Part shown: positions 48,561 to 61,800 of the stretch, in pieces
Layout: every line of letters starts with the position of its first letter
Numbering within the stretch: position 1 is the stretch's first letter
NCBI RefSeq assembly: GCF_950023065.1
Contig: NC_088677.1
Location: forward strand, 43,168,555-43,232,554
Origin: Planococcus citri
Lineage: Eukaryota; Arthropoda; Insecta; Hemiptera; Pseudococcidae
Direction: 5' to 3'
DNA length: 64,000 nucleotides
Translations under genes and position numbers: made by a program
Notes under the pieces: model-generated
Told to the model about the DNA's origin: nothing
The model's input: the letters and a program-made list of their open reading frames with translations, nothing else
The model's database searches: none

Positions 48561-48873
48561 TTTTATTTTTATAAATGACAGAAATTAATTGGACGTAACC
48601 AAAGTGAAGAAACGTAATGTAACCCTTGCTCTATTTGATTATCAAATAATGCTATAAGTAAGCCGTAAGTGCTCATCTTAATTTGTATTTTATGTAAATT
48701 TTCAGATTCGGGAAAAAGTGAATTTGAAAATAAGTATACCGACACAACGAAACAGTTGATTCAATTAATGAAAGTACATAGGTACCTAGGTGTAGTTGTT
48801 CAGGTTAAAATGTTCCGTAGATTGTACCTAATATTATTTCATTAAATGTTGTACACTTACCTACCTATCAACA

Positions 48874-51800
48874 ATGCTGGAAAATTTTTGGATGTTTTGT
48901 GTTTTGTTCGCGATTGTTCCCGGTATATTGCAATGTAAATATTCTCATAAAATGAACCACGCAATTTTTCAGTCAAAATAGTACCAAATTATTCGTTTTT
49001 TGTTAGGCGATAGTCGATTGCAACCGGGTTTGTTACGAGAATTCAACAATGTTTTCAATAACCTCTCAAATCTAGCGTTGATGCCACGTTTAATGGAAAC
49101 ACCAGAATGTCGTCGCGATTGCGAGATATATCAACAAGCTTTTCTACAAAATCAAATGTGGGCTGCCAAAAGTGAGTTGTAGTTTACTACATAATAAGAC
49201 ACGTAGAGGGTCTCCAATAATATTGGGCATAGTTGGCGAGAAGTTTAGTGGGTTGGCAGCATTGAATCCATGTACATATTTTGATACAGCTCAGCGTTGC
49301 CAACCCACGATGCCCGATATTATTGGGAACCCCGTAAATAACTAAATGTAACATGTAGGTATTATAAGGGTGTTATTCTTTTTTGTACTTATCTCTCTAT
49401 ACTACCTATGTTTTATTTAAATGCATAGTGTTCGACACCAATGGCAGACTACCTGCAGGAATATTGAAAGGCAACGTGCATCAATTGGGAGATTTGAAGC
49501 AATGTGTGTCCACTTCATCTGAATCAGCAAACGTAGAAGGAAAATTTTGTCTCATTAAAATTTACATAAAACCAATGGAAAACAACACATTTATGAAAGA
49601 AATTTGGAAAAATGTCTTTGATATAATATTGTTCGCGTCTAAGCCTTATGAGGTAACCCCCTCCCCTTCACAAAAAAGTTGTGTTGAAAGTATAAGTTGG
49701 TCACAGTGAATACCATAACAGTAATAGTGACTCATGAGTGGTGTGATAACATCATGCTAAATCTTACCGCACCAATACTGGGAGGGCAGAAATATCGGTT
49801 AGGTACTCCAGCTACAGGGATGCACATTTTGATCTTGGGTACATTAATGATTGAGATATTGACTATACTAATTTGGACCAATAAAAATACATTTAACACA
49901 ACTTCAACACTCGCGTTACCTATATTTTCTGAATACCTACTTACGTAGATATACAGGGTGCCCAGAAATATCGTGAACCCCTAAAAAAGTTTTCTGCTAA
50001 ATGTTTCGGTTGATCACAGTGAATGATAATAATGATAGCCCATGAATGGTTGTTAGGCAGAGGTGATAATATTCCACCAATCATATGCATCTATTTATTT
50101 CGCATTTTCAACCTATATTTTTAATAAAAAACTTTCTTAGAGGTTCACGATATTTCTGGGCACCCTGTAAATACTTAAGTAGGTACCAGGTATGTGACTT
50201 GATGATTTTTGTTTCAACATTTCTCCAATTCCAGAAAAATATTGTTCCTTTTAATGACGTAATTCTATCAACATTATGTGTTCCTTCTTCTTGCACTGCT
50301 CGTGAATTGATGGTGGCATCGAGAAAAGCGTTATCAATTTTTAATCATAGCACATTCGGTCTAGAAGCTCATGTAGATGATTTGAGCGAAGAGAATTGTG
50401 TTATTAAAGAAGAATATTATAGGAACAAAATTCCATTGGCTTATTCCGCAAAGTAATTTTTTTGTAAATACATATGTATAGGTTAGGTACCTACTTATGG
50501 TGGCAAATTTTCTAAAGTTCTCAATTGTGTTTTTAATCTTTGGAACTATCTAACCTAACTACATACCTAAATGTTTTGATTTCAGAATTTTTATAGTTTT
50601 TGTGACTATTCTTGTATGTTGTGCCACTGTTATTGATGTGTTTTTCTTGCAAAATGTTCAAATGAATGGTAATTCAAGTAAGAATTTATTTTCTCATTAA
50701 TTCTGACTTAATCAGGTACTTATGTATTTACTATCGATCTAATAAAATGCATGATGACCAGACGTCTGGTAATATGTGAAGTCAAATTATCACTAAAACA
50801 AACACATTGAACAAACATGAATTTTTTCTTGTTCTTATTGAACTGTCATGTGATTTGTCTCAAATACATACTTAGCTTAGGTAGTAAAAAAAATATTTTT
50901 CCACGCCTATTCAATTTTCACCTTCTTTAATCTTTATCGCCAAATCAATACATATATAGCTAATTAATTATTTATTTTCTTTTTTAGGAGTACTAGCATT
51001 TTCCAAATCGTTCTCATTACAACAAAACTGGAATAGTCTAACAAGTGTTGAAAATAATTGTGATTCCGTTGGTTGCTTAAATGGTATAAGATGCGTAATA
51101 TACTACTTACTGTTCATGTTGCATTTCTCCTTAAAATTCATAATTTTTGCCGTCGATCAATCGGATGTCGCTCAAGTAATAAAAAAATTTGTGATATTTA
51201 ATCATTTTCAGAGCATCTTTGTGGCTAATTTGCTAACAAAAACGTCTTTATTGCATACAAAGTGATGCTTATAAAGTGGTTTGGTAACTTCAGAGAAGAA
51301 ACAGCTTTCTCAATTCAATTCTGCTGTCTCTTCCCTCATATTTGATACACAATACCTACTTACTTGTGCAGAAATATCGAGTAGGTATCTCCAAAAAAGT
51401 TTTAAGTTGAATATTTTGGTTGGTCACAGTGAATAACAATAATGATAGCACATGATCAGTCAATGGATTAGGGTGATAACATTCCACCAATCATATCCAT
51501 CTATTTCACGTTGCCAGCCTGTATTTTTAACAAAAAAACTTTCTTTGGGGTACTCGACCCTACTTCTGCTCACCCTGTACATTATATATGTACATTATGC
51601 CTATACCTTTATGCATGGTGTTTTACAGTTTCTACGATATCCCTTTCTTACTTCTTTGGTGAAAAATACACCTATTGTTTTGGACACATTGAATTTTTCA
51701 TCAGGAATTTGTCTTTCCCACAAAATAGTGAAATGCTCAACAGAGAATGATACAAGAGGAATATTGAAATTGATGTTCTTCAAGTATATTAGGCAAGTAA

Positions 51801-53849
51801 AGCAGTATTTGACATAAGTCCTCTTTTATTTTGAAAATTAAAATAATCATCACATTCGGGGAAGACTTTATATTTTTAAATACTTGTACATACTTTTAAA
51901 TTAAATGTTTGCAGGTTCCTAATGTTCTGGGTTGTTTTTCTTTCTATCCGATCGACAGCAGTTAGCAAAAGCAAACTATTTCTGCTCTATACTCCAAAAA
52001 TGAAAAATCCCAGCATTTGGAGCATCATATTTTGCTATGAAAATTTTTATGGCTTGGCAAATATGGTAATGATTTTGTTGAAAGTTGAAAGTGGTACCCA
52101 CATGAAGCTTATAATCACCTAATTGAAACGGATGTTCGTTTTTCAGTATTTCGTACCAACTCACACGTTTTACACAGATATTCAACTTTGTTTTATCGGC
52201 TGTCTCATATTAATTCTTACGAGACATTGTGAGAACAAAATGAAAATATTTTTTTCCATAGCTTTCGGTTCATTGATTTTTAGATCATTATTTCTGTATT
52301 TTTATCCCGAAATACCATCTTATTTGATATTTGGAATGCCGTAAGTATAGGTACTCTCATACAGGGTGCCCAGAAATATCGAGTACCCCTAAAAAAGTTT
52401 TCTTCTGAATACTTTGGTTGGTCACAGTGAATGATAATAATGATAGCACATGACTGGTTGTTGGACTAGAGAGATAACATTCCACCAATCATATGCATCA
52501 ATTTCACGTTGCCAACCTATATTTTTAATGAAAAACTTTTTTAGAAGTACTCGATATTTCTGGGCACCCATGCATGTATTAAATAGGTATCTCATCAAAA
52601 AATGTGTAGGTACCTATGTGTGTTTTCTTAACAACAATTTATTATTTGATTGAAGTTTGAACCACTTCTTGAATATGATGAGCTTCATGTATGGTACTCC
52701 ATTCAGTAGGCTGCCATTTTACATGAGTGGAATCGCATTGGGATATTACGCAGCAAAAAATCCAAACCAAAATTCAGCCATTTCCTCGGTAATTTTATAT
52801 ACTTAATTGGTATTTATATGTATTTTGGATAAAATTAGTGAGTACCTACAAATAGATACCTATTCATATAGGTAGGTAACATTTGCATGGATACAACAAA
52901 AGTTGTTTAAAATGAAAAAAATTGTTTTTTTTCAGTTTTACCAGAAAATTGGATGGTATTTTGCATTATTTTGTGCATGTATCATATTGTACTCTCATTA
53001 TGATAATATAGATCTTCAATACGAATACAGCAGCTTCAATGGAGCTGTTGTCAGCTTCATTAACTCATTGTTTTCAATGATTTTTCTAATATGGGTGGTA
53101 TGGTATTGTGAAATGTTCAAAAAGTGTAAGTGTATCAATTTATAACTCGAATTCAATAGGTACCTAGATAATACCTTTCTGAAAAGTTGAACTATTATTC
53201 TATAATAATAGGTATCCATTTTCTTGTTCATTTTTATAGCTTCCAAAGTGTACAGATTTCTTGCGGATCCAAAATTCGTCATATTGAATCGTCTGACTCC
53301 ATATTTCAGCGCTTTACACTTATTTGTTTTATATGTATGCATAGCAGAATCCAAATTCTCTTTTGAATTCAAATTGGTAAGTTGATATTGTTTTTTTTCC
53401 GAGGTAGGTGTATCTGAGTAGGTACCTAATTATCAATCGTCTTTTGATATAGCCCATCTACCTCAAGTCTGTATGTAAGTGTCTACTTACTCACAAAATG
53501 GCAATTTAAATAATTTTTTTGTTATTCATTTTACAGAACGAAGTACTTGGATTGGATTATTTATTATTGACTATTTTAGTGTGCGGTTACATCGTCTTAT
53601 TCATCGATTTACCACTGAAAAATATGTGGAAGTATCTCACAAAGAAAGGTCAGTAGTGTGGTACCTGCTTAAATAATTCTCAATTTTATACACTTGTATT
53701 TTATCAATTTCGGTTTATAATTAAAATCCACAAAATATGAGGATTACTTGCAGGTTCTGATTAACTGGAGGAAGAAAAATGTCAAATATTACAACGTAAA
53801 TGTATATCTTGTTGCAGATGTTGCATTAACCAGGAGTAAATGTGAATGA
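48874..53849 (+). CDS. Nose-resistant-to-fluoxetine (NRF-6)-like multi-pass acyltransferase
   Basis: Membrane protein with an N-terminal NRF domain and an acyltransferase-3 domain. Relatives act in lipid or drug handling in gut and epidermis; the acyl substrate is unknown. Exons: 48874-48934, 49007-49171, 49429-49652, 50235-50452, 50586-50677, 50988-51175, 51629-51792, 51915-52065, 52147-52340, 52656-52788, 52936-53125, 53240-53376, 53537-53648, 53818-53849. They sum to 2061 bases (686 residues). A signal peptide (MLENFWMFCVLFAIVPGILQ) precedes the Cys-containing NRF domain (MFDTNGRLPAGILKGN, LCVPSSCTARE). About ten hydrophobic segments follow, with GIRC, FYTDIQLCFIG and FYMSGIALGYY motifs. 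HGIR, the usual catalytic His motif, reads NGIR here. The intron at 51793-51914 needs a GC donor. The last exon is the least certain; an acceptor at 53753 would give a shorter end. Confidence 0.88.
49693..49830 (+). mobile_element. Degraded copy of the intron MITE family
   Basis: GTTGGTCACAGTGAAT, AATAGTGACTCATGAGTGG and CAGAAATATCGG match inner parts of the MITEs at 49954, 51368 and 52362, but no ends survive. It lies in the same intron as the copy at 49954-50167. Confidence 0.55.
49954..50167 (+). mobile_element. MITE, CAGGGTGCCCAGAAATATCG family, copy 1
   Basis: 214 bases with terminal inverted repeats of about 40 bases (CAGGGTGCCCAGAAATATCG at the left, inverse at the right) and TA on both sides. 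It lies in the intron 49653-50234 of the NRF-6-like gene. Confidence 0.93.
51368..51577 (+). mobile_element. MITE, same family, degraded copy 2
   Basis: The core (TTGGTCACAGTGAATAACAATAATGATAGCACATGA, positions about 51420-51454, and CATTCCACCAATCATAT) matches copies 1 and 3 in the same orientation. The left end is eroded (GTGCAGAAATATCGAG); the right end keeps CACCCTG. It lies in the intron 51176-51628. Confidence 0.85.
52362..52570 (+). mobile_element. MITE, same family, copy 3
   Basis: 209 bases, beginning CAGGGTGCCCAGAAATATCG and ending with GATATTTCTGGGCACCC. The final TG and the right TA are altered. It lies in the intron 52341-52655. Confidence 0.9.
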
Positions 53850-55846
53850 AAGGACATTGACACTGTAAATCATTGCCCGTGAACCAACCAGCTGTTATCT
53901 TTGCAATAACCAGTATGGGAGTCTCCATTCAATAATCAACGGAATAACAAAAATAATTCGATTTAAATTTAAAATAATTTTATTTAACTATGGAAAACAA
54001 TGATATGGAGGAAATTATATAATCTTAAAATATATGTACATTTTCTTTGAAGGTTTTTTTTTAAAAATAATGCGATGATTTATAATAATAATCGAAACTG
54101 AATTACGTAAACATCTAAAATCGAATAGAATCAGAATAAAAAAATTAAAATAAATATTTTTTTTTTCTGTTTTTGGTACTTCTCTGCTAAAAATAACGTT
54201 ATGATGTTTCAAGTAAAAATAAATTACAATTACCAGTCAAACAATAAATAAAAATAAATATTTTAAACATTATATTACAGTAAAAGAAGCTTTTTGTGCT
54301 TTAGTAAATTACAGCCACGTTTAAACCAAAAAAAAATCAACGGAAACTTCGTTTCTAAAACGCAAAAATATAAAGTTAATCAACAAAACAAAAACAATTG
54401 TTAACGTAAATTAAAATAATGAACATGTTGATAAATTTTTTGGTATTGAATTCCGATACGCGTAAATTTCGAATTCCATAAAAATTTGTGAAATGGAAAC
54501 AGCATGTAGGTAAGTATTTTTTCCCCAGAAAATATTAACAAAAATGAATATTGCTAAAAATGGCCGAAATATTCAGATATGTACATCTTATTACATATAC
54601 ATATTATTATTAAATTACGTTATCAGTAACAGTCTTATTATTTTTGATTATAATTTCTCAGCGATTTCTATGATTCAAAGAAAAAAATATTCATTGAGGC
54701 GATTGAACTTTACAAAATGTTTTATACAGCGAAACAAACCACTACCTTCTATGATAAATCAAAACGTAAACGTATAATAAAACTATAATAAATAACAGCG
54801 ATTGCACTTGAAAAAGAAAAAAAAGGAAAACAAAAACGAAAAATTTTAATTCACTGGTTTCAAACAGGAAAAAATCTAATTCTAAATTGATAATATTAAA
54901 GTTCTAATTCAGAACGTTCGGTAACTATCAACTAATATAACAAAAAAAAAAAAAAAAAAAAAAAAAAGAATGAATAAATGAAAGATGAAAGAAAAAACAA
55001 TTAAATAAAAATGCATTTTTCAATTAGAAGAAAACACGATAAATAAAATTAAAATGCAAAAAAATACTAGCGTGAAATTACGTAAAAAACACTGCACGAA
55101 TTAATAGAAAAAATTGTAAAATAATAAAATTACAAGTTCAAAAGAAACATGTTAACAGTGAAATACAAGACATACTATAATTTGTGCAAAGATTGCAACA
55201 AAAAAAAAAAAAGAAAGAGGAAAAACAAAACAAATAGGTGATTTTTAAAAATATTTACGTACAAATCTTATATTTTAGTTGAATTTTCTTAAAGAGGTTT
55301 AAGAATATCAATTTTTCAATAATTTAATATATTTTTTTCACAATTTACGATCGTCGTTTATCAAAGTAACAAATAATTTATAGGACAGCCATGAAATACG
55401 CGAATTATAAATGTACAAATTTTACGATTCGTTTGAACGGATTTACCATTCGTCTAATTTCGTAAAATTAATATAAACAAATCGAGCACATAAAAACAAT
55501 ATATATTTTTAAAATATTAACTGCAAAAAACGACTAGAACTCTTAATAATTGTGTTCGTTCACGAAGTCTGCGAAAACCAAGTCGTTTCGAAACGCAATA
55601 CGATAAATTTTAGACACGTAAAATTACGATAATAATGCCGCTCGTGTAGTAAATTTAGGAACATGTAAATTAGTGTTTAGAATTCGTAACGTTCGACTGT
55701 TTATCCGTAAACATCGAAAACAAACATAATGAAGAAGAAAGGGTATATCGAAGTCTTAATAAAAAATACATCACAAAATATTGAGAAAATATACAAGAAT
55801 TTTTCTACAAATATCAACTCGAAGTTTGACCAACGTTGGTGGTTAT
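53850..55846. other. Convergent 3' flanks of the NRF-6-like gene and cut
   Basis: Very A/T-rich, with A-runs at 54943-54967 and 55199-55212. On the minus strand it is the likely long 3' UTR of cut; AATAAA on the minus strand at 53979-53984 could be its end. No open frame of interest. Confidence 0.6.
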
Positions 55847-58800
55847 TTAAAATCGTTCTTCGTTATCGTCGATTTGTTCGGTTTCACCGTCGTCGCTATC
55901 TTCGGAGTTGGAATGATCTTTTTTAAAATCGATCTTCTCTTCCGGCTCCGCGTCTACACTTTTACTAGGCTCAGTTTCGTCGATACCCTCGGTACTTTCA
56001 GAAACCTGACTTGGGACTTCAGCCCCATCAACTGCCGGCTTTGGTTCAATATGGACAGTTTCAGATTCACGCTGCCGGTCGGCAGGAAAATCGTCGGTTT
56101 GCATGATACACACGCCGTTAATTATCACTTCGGATTCTTCTTGCCAATCAGGATTAACCCACTGAGGTGCGGCCGGCTTTCGCCTCGAACTTCTCGATTC
56201 GATTATTGAAGGAGTAACTTCGGGAACTGTCGTTTCATCGCCCGAGTCGTCTGATTCTAAATGACTATCGTTATCCATATCCTCGTCTTCGTCGTCGGAA
56301 TTCATCGAACTCATGTCACGTTTTAGACTCAAATCTAAGCCTGAAAGTTGCTCGCTCGTTGGTATAATATTTCTAGACATTAACGCAGCTAGTTCCGGAT
56401 TAGGCGGGAAGTACGGATTGGGGAAGGGCAACGATAAAGCCGAGAAGCCTAATCGTTGATTCAATAGAAGTCTAAATTGAACCGGATCGAAACCATTGCC
56501 TGGTGATTCTCGACTCATTTGGGGTTCGTTTGCATGCGGCGATTGTTGCTTTAGTCGCATTCTATGATTGTGGAACCAGTTAGTGATTGTTCTCGAAGCT
56601 AGACCGAGTTCGTTAGCTAAAAATTCAATAGTAGCTACGCTAGGATAAGGATCTAAAGCGAAAGCTAATTTGAGCGCTTCCTTTTGCTCTTCTGAGAATA
56701 ATACTCGTTGCTTTTTGGCGGCGGACGGCGGAGAATTGGCGCTACTGCTGTAAAATTCGGAGGTATCGTTCGATGAGGTGTCGCTGCTGTTATCTTGGCC
56801 TGAACCTCGTCTTCTCTTACTCAATTCGCGTCTTTCACTCTTCAACGCTTGCAGTCTTTCGATATTATGGCTGTCTGAAAGCCACAGCTGCATTCGAATA
56901 AATGGTTCGCGTCCTTTGATGCTGAGCATATGCCATGGTTTTGGTTTTGAAAGTAATTCACTGACTGATCCTTGAGATAATCCGAGAACTGCTTCCCCGA
57001 ATATCTAAAAATAAACGATATCGATTAGCATGAAGTGAAATCATCAAAGAAAACGAAAAATCGAAAGATTAAAACCAAGCAACGGCGCGGCGTCGAAGAA
57101 GTTGCATAACCAGATTCCTGATTGTATGATCGTAACTTCGCAACCAAGAGATACATATGTATTTACGGCAAACAAGTTATGCAAAACATTCGACAGTCGA
57201 CATCGTTCACTCATTTCGTATGTTGTATGATTGTACAAAATCAATTCAAATGCGTAAAAAGTACCTTTTGTCCGATATTGTTGGCCAACAAGGCTTCCTT
57301 AATTTTGGTGGTAATTATTTGAGTATCCAGTTCCTGAGTTAAAGCAGCCATTTCATAAACGGATGGACTAATATGTTGACCGATGTTTCTTAAAGCATTC
57401 AAATTGTGAGACTGCGACATAACATTGCACGACTGAGAATTAGAAGTAGGTAGGTTATATTTTTTAAAATGCTCCATCGACGATAATTGGTGCGAAGTTG
57501 AATTGGAAAATATAGGTGACGGTGGTGGAGGATGTACCTGTGGTGGACCTTGATGCAAAAAACTATGATGAGGTAGACTCGATCGATCGTTGCTATTTTC
57601 CGATTTTAACTGATCGGTTACTGATGGAACTTTGCCGCAATTAGTAGGTGGTATAGGTTTGCCTAATGAGGTCGGCGTGATCGCTGAAAAAATCGTTTAA
57701 ATGAAAATTTCGAGTAAAAAATAGAAGAAACGTTGACGGATAAGATTCTACACTTACGAGTCGGTCCTCCATATCCACCGGTTCTCATTAGTTTTTCAGG
57801 TGCAATTTTATATTGAGAAGCAACTAGTTTATGTACAGCGTTGTCGTCCTCTAAGAACATCTTCATTCTGATGAAAGGTTCACGACCTTTTTGTGTGAGC
57901 ATATGCCACGGTTTAGGACGTGCTAATAAATCGGATACGCTGCCTTGAGATAATCCCAATACAGATTCCCCGAATAATCTTTGGCTGATGGAAAATTGAC
58001 TAAGCTGTTCTTTCACCTGTAAGTAATTAAAATAGATACGTTGTAGAATTTTTAACGCACGGATGCAATATAAAGGGTTTCTGCAGTTGCCAAAGTGTAA
58101 ACGTTTGTCGTTTTTAAAAATCTTCTAGGTATACTTCCCTTCCCCCCTCCCCTAAAAAAACATGTACATATTTGAAAAATATTGAAAGTCAGTATATTGG
58201 GCAACGTTGAAAAAAACTCCTAGATTTCAGTAAATTCCTCGATGATGAGCAATTCTTACCTTACGAACTATTTCTTCGGTATTCAGATTGTTAAATTGAT
58301 CAAATTGTTGTTGGGTTATGGGCGGCAATACCGCTTTCAAAGGACGTTGCGACGGAGCATGATGATGCGGTGTCGGTGGTTGTGAGATCAATGAATTCGT
58401 TATGGACGCCATTCTTTGTAAAGGACTAACTGAAGCGGAAGGAGAAAAATCTTCAGGAGGTAGAATAGAATTTCCTAACGGAGAACTGCTAGCTGACGTA
58501 GAACCTTGAATAAAAATTTTACGTTAGAATTGCATTTGAATAAATCGGCAATATCGGTATCAAAACAAATTAACTACAACGTACTAGGTTCAGTTTTTGG
58601 TCTGACTAGCGAAAAAGCACTTCCGGCGTGTTTTATCGCTTCCGATATCGATTCAGATACGGACGGAGCCTCTTTTTTGAAGTCCAATCTGTCGTTACTT
58701 AAATCGCCATTCGGAAGCTTGACTGACTCTGGTTTACGTTCGTTTTTTGGTAATGATAAATCCTGTATGATGCCGTTACTCATCGGAGGTTGACTGTTAT

Positions 58801-61800
58801 TCGAAGGAGTAGTATTATTCGTTGCTGACGTCGGCGTATGAAGTCCTAGCAAGCCGGACATATTTTGACTAATTTGACTTTGCGGACAGTTCTGTAATTT
58901 GGCTAATTCCCGATGATACGCATCCAAAGACATTCTTATATCGTCGCTGTTTCCTGGAGCTGAACCGCCGTTGCCACCGAAAAACGGAGGGAACATGAAT
59001 CTGAACAGATATCAATAAAAATATTAGAGGATGATAGGTAACTTTAAAAATTTTTCTAACTCAAAATTTTCTAAAATAGGTATAGATAGGTACGTAAAAT
59101 ATGTACAAACAGTGACGATACTTACCCAGGAAATGTGTGATCTTCTAATCGTCTACCCATTAATTTGGCTAATTCTTCTTGATATATCCTAACGACTTGA
59201 TCGTGCGATACGTCATCATGTTCGTATTTTTTTAGCTTTCTGTTCGACAATCCATCGCGAGATACAGGCGAAGCGCACTATTTTCAAAAAACGTTCGTTA
59301 TTAATATACTTACACTTTTCATATTCCAAAGAATTTTCAAAATTGAAAATGATTCAACTCTTACCATTCCACGATTCGGTGATTTACTATCATCGTTGCT
59401 ACGGGTATCTTGATCAAGATTATGAGACGATTTATTCATCATTTGGGTAGCTTCGCTCAAAATATGGGCGATACGTTCTTCCGTCATGTCTGAATCACCA
59501 CGTGAAAACACATTTGGCATACCGGGATCTTTACCTGAAGAAAATAAGTACCCTAGTTCTTTTTATATTTTAAACTTTCATTACAACGATATATGGTGGG
59601 CATATTTTGTTTACATGATTCAACCCTTGTTCATAAGGTCAATGGTCTTCCATGCGCTTGGAGTATCAAGACGACATTTTAATCTGACTATCGATTATGG
59701 CGAGATTTGTTTTATATGTATGAGCATACCTAATTACCTACCAAAAGTTGATTTTAAATTTTAAAGACCCTGATGATACAAGGTTACCTACCTATGTACA
59801 AATCATTACTAGATGTATTTGAAATATTATTCGATGAAGTCAAGAATTTTTCTATTCTAATCGTCCTAATAGGTAAACATCAGTCAGGCGATTTATATTT
59901 AAAAAAAAAAAAAAAAAAAAACATCGCCATATTCTACATATTATCTAGATATGCTGAAGATGGGGAATTGGAATTAGGCAGGTATTCGAGCTTACTCGTA
60001 GGTAACTATATCGGTTGAAATTTCAACGTCAATGAATGCGTAGATATAGCAGCCATTAAATAGAAGAAAAATGGCCGAACACTAGGTACATCTATGATGA
60101 ATAAATAAAGATTTATCAATTGTAATAATCAAAGTAGATAACGAATAAAAAAGAAGACAGGTAATCTAATAATAAAATGATAAATAATATTACATTACAA
60201 TTACAGCTCGTAAATAACCAGAATGATATTAAAGTTAAGATTTCAGATGAACAGAAAAACAAAAGACAAACCGGAGTTTAATGACAATAAAGTCATAAAT
60301 ATGACAGGCCGTAATGTCGGTGGAACAAATCAAAACGATAGGTTGGATATAGTTTGTGTAATTATAGTCATAATATATAACACCCTAATATAACTGTTAC
60401 GGTAAATATAATAATCAAACGATGTTTTATGGCGGCGAATGGCTTAATGTTTCGTCATTAACAAGGTAAATCGTCGTTCACTATGCAATATCATTGTTCT
60501 TAGCGATAATACAATTACCTCAAATAAAGATGAAAATGTGATAACGTGTTTACCATTTGCCAAAATATCAACGAAAAAAAAACGTTACCTTAACTACTTT
60601 CTTCTATTTAAACTATTTATCTATTTCTACACCGCATCCATGCCCTTCCGCCCCTTCCTATCTGAACTCGCCGATTATTTATTAGCTTTGTTACAATTTC
60701 TCCACCTAATAAATTTACCTATTACCGTACCATGATGTCAACGTGTTTATTTCTCGATGGTAATTTTCCTTCGTATGTGTAAATTTATTGGCTGTATATT
60801 TTTAAGTAGGTACCTACATCAAGTTTTTGTCCTTAAAAAGATGAGTAGGTAATTCACTGAATAATATGTATTATATGAAAAAAAAAAGGTTGCTGCAGAG
60901 TAATCTACTGCATAATATCTGATGTACGTACCTACCTACTCGTAAGTACCTATTTACTTTGTTTTAAGAGCAGCCAGACACTCAATTTAAAAACGCTTAA
61001 AAATCCGCACCTGTTCGTCTGAAACTGTAAGACACATCTTTGACACATATGCGTATGTCTGAACGACCGCAAGGGTGTTCGAATAATGATTTACGAGAGT
61101 AATGAACTGCATCTAGAGAATCCTCAACTGTCCCACGCTCTTTACCAGTCCTCAACACGTTCGAATTAAAAATACGAACCGATATATTTGGCATATTTGA
61201 AAAATTAACAAACGTTAATGAGAGACTGATAAGCAGCATTTAAAAGAAGTTAATTATATAGGTCGTATTTTAAATAATTGACATAATATGTAATATTATA
61301 CGCGTTTACATACGTAAATGCATATGTATACGAATAATTTTTGTTTACGATACGGAACCGATGAAGGGTGCGGAGGGGAGGAACTATTTAGGCTGTATCA
61401 TGTAAACAAAGAAATGCGCATAAGGATATCAAAGTTCAAATTCAAATTACCTTTTTTCGGAATCAGCGATTTTAGCAATAAGATGGCATTTTCGTCGCAA
61501 GCCCAAGCGTGCATTTTTCTATAACTGTCTCTTCCTTTTTCAGTCAGTTTATCCCACGGTTTAGGTTTGGAAAGTAATTCGGAGACGGTGCCTTGCGACA
61601 GACCGAGTACGTATTTGGCAAACAGCCTTTGGCCGACGTTATGTATGGATAATAATTCTCGTACTCTTCTAGCTATGTGTAAAGTGTCTAAATTCTGCGT
61701 TGAATATTTATCTATATTGTAACGTAGCATTTCTTGCAATCGAGCTTCCATCGGGTCACCCTTTGGAATCAACGATTCGCCATATCGACCTACGATGCTA

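Noticed and set aside
48340..48561. 73-residue minus-strand frame with a hydrophobic start
   Set aside because: It overlaps a degenerate copy of cut, and its first codons cover a T-rich tract that looks like a splice acceptor; not a gene by itself.
49693..52570. Regularly repeated 200-base units as a CRISPR or satellite array
   Set aside because: Units are about 1 kb apart, in separate introns, with inverted termini and TA flanks, so they are MITEs.
53753..53763. Alternative last exon of the NRF-6-like gene (KKGSD stop)
   Set aside because: Not excluded, but kept as second choice. Both acceptors are good and both tails are short, so the sequence cannot decide.
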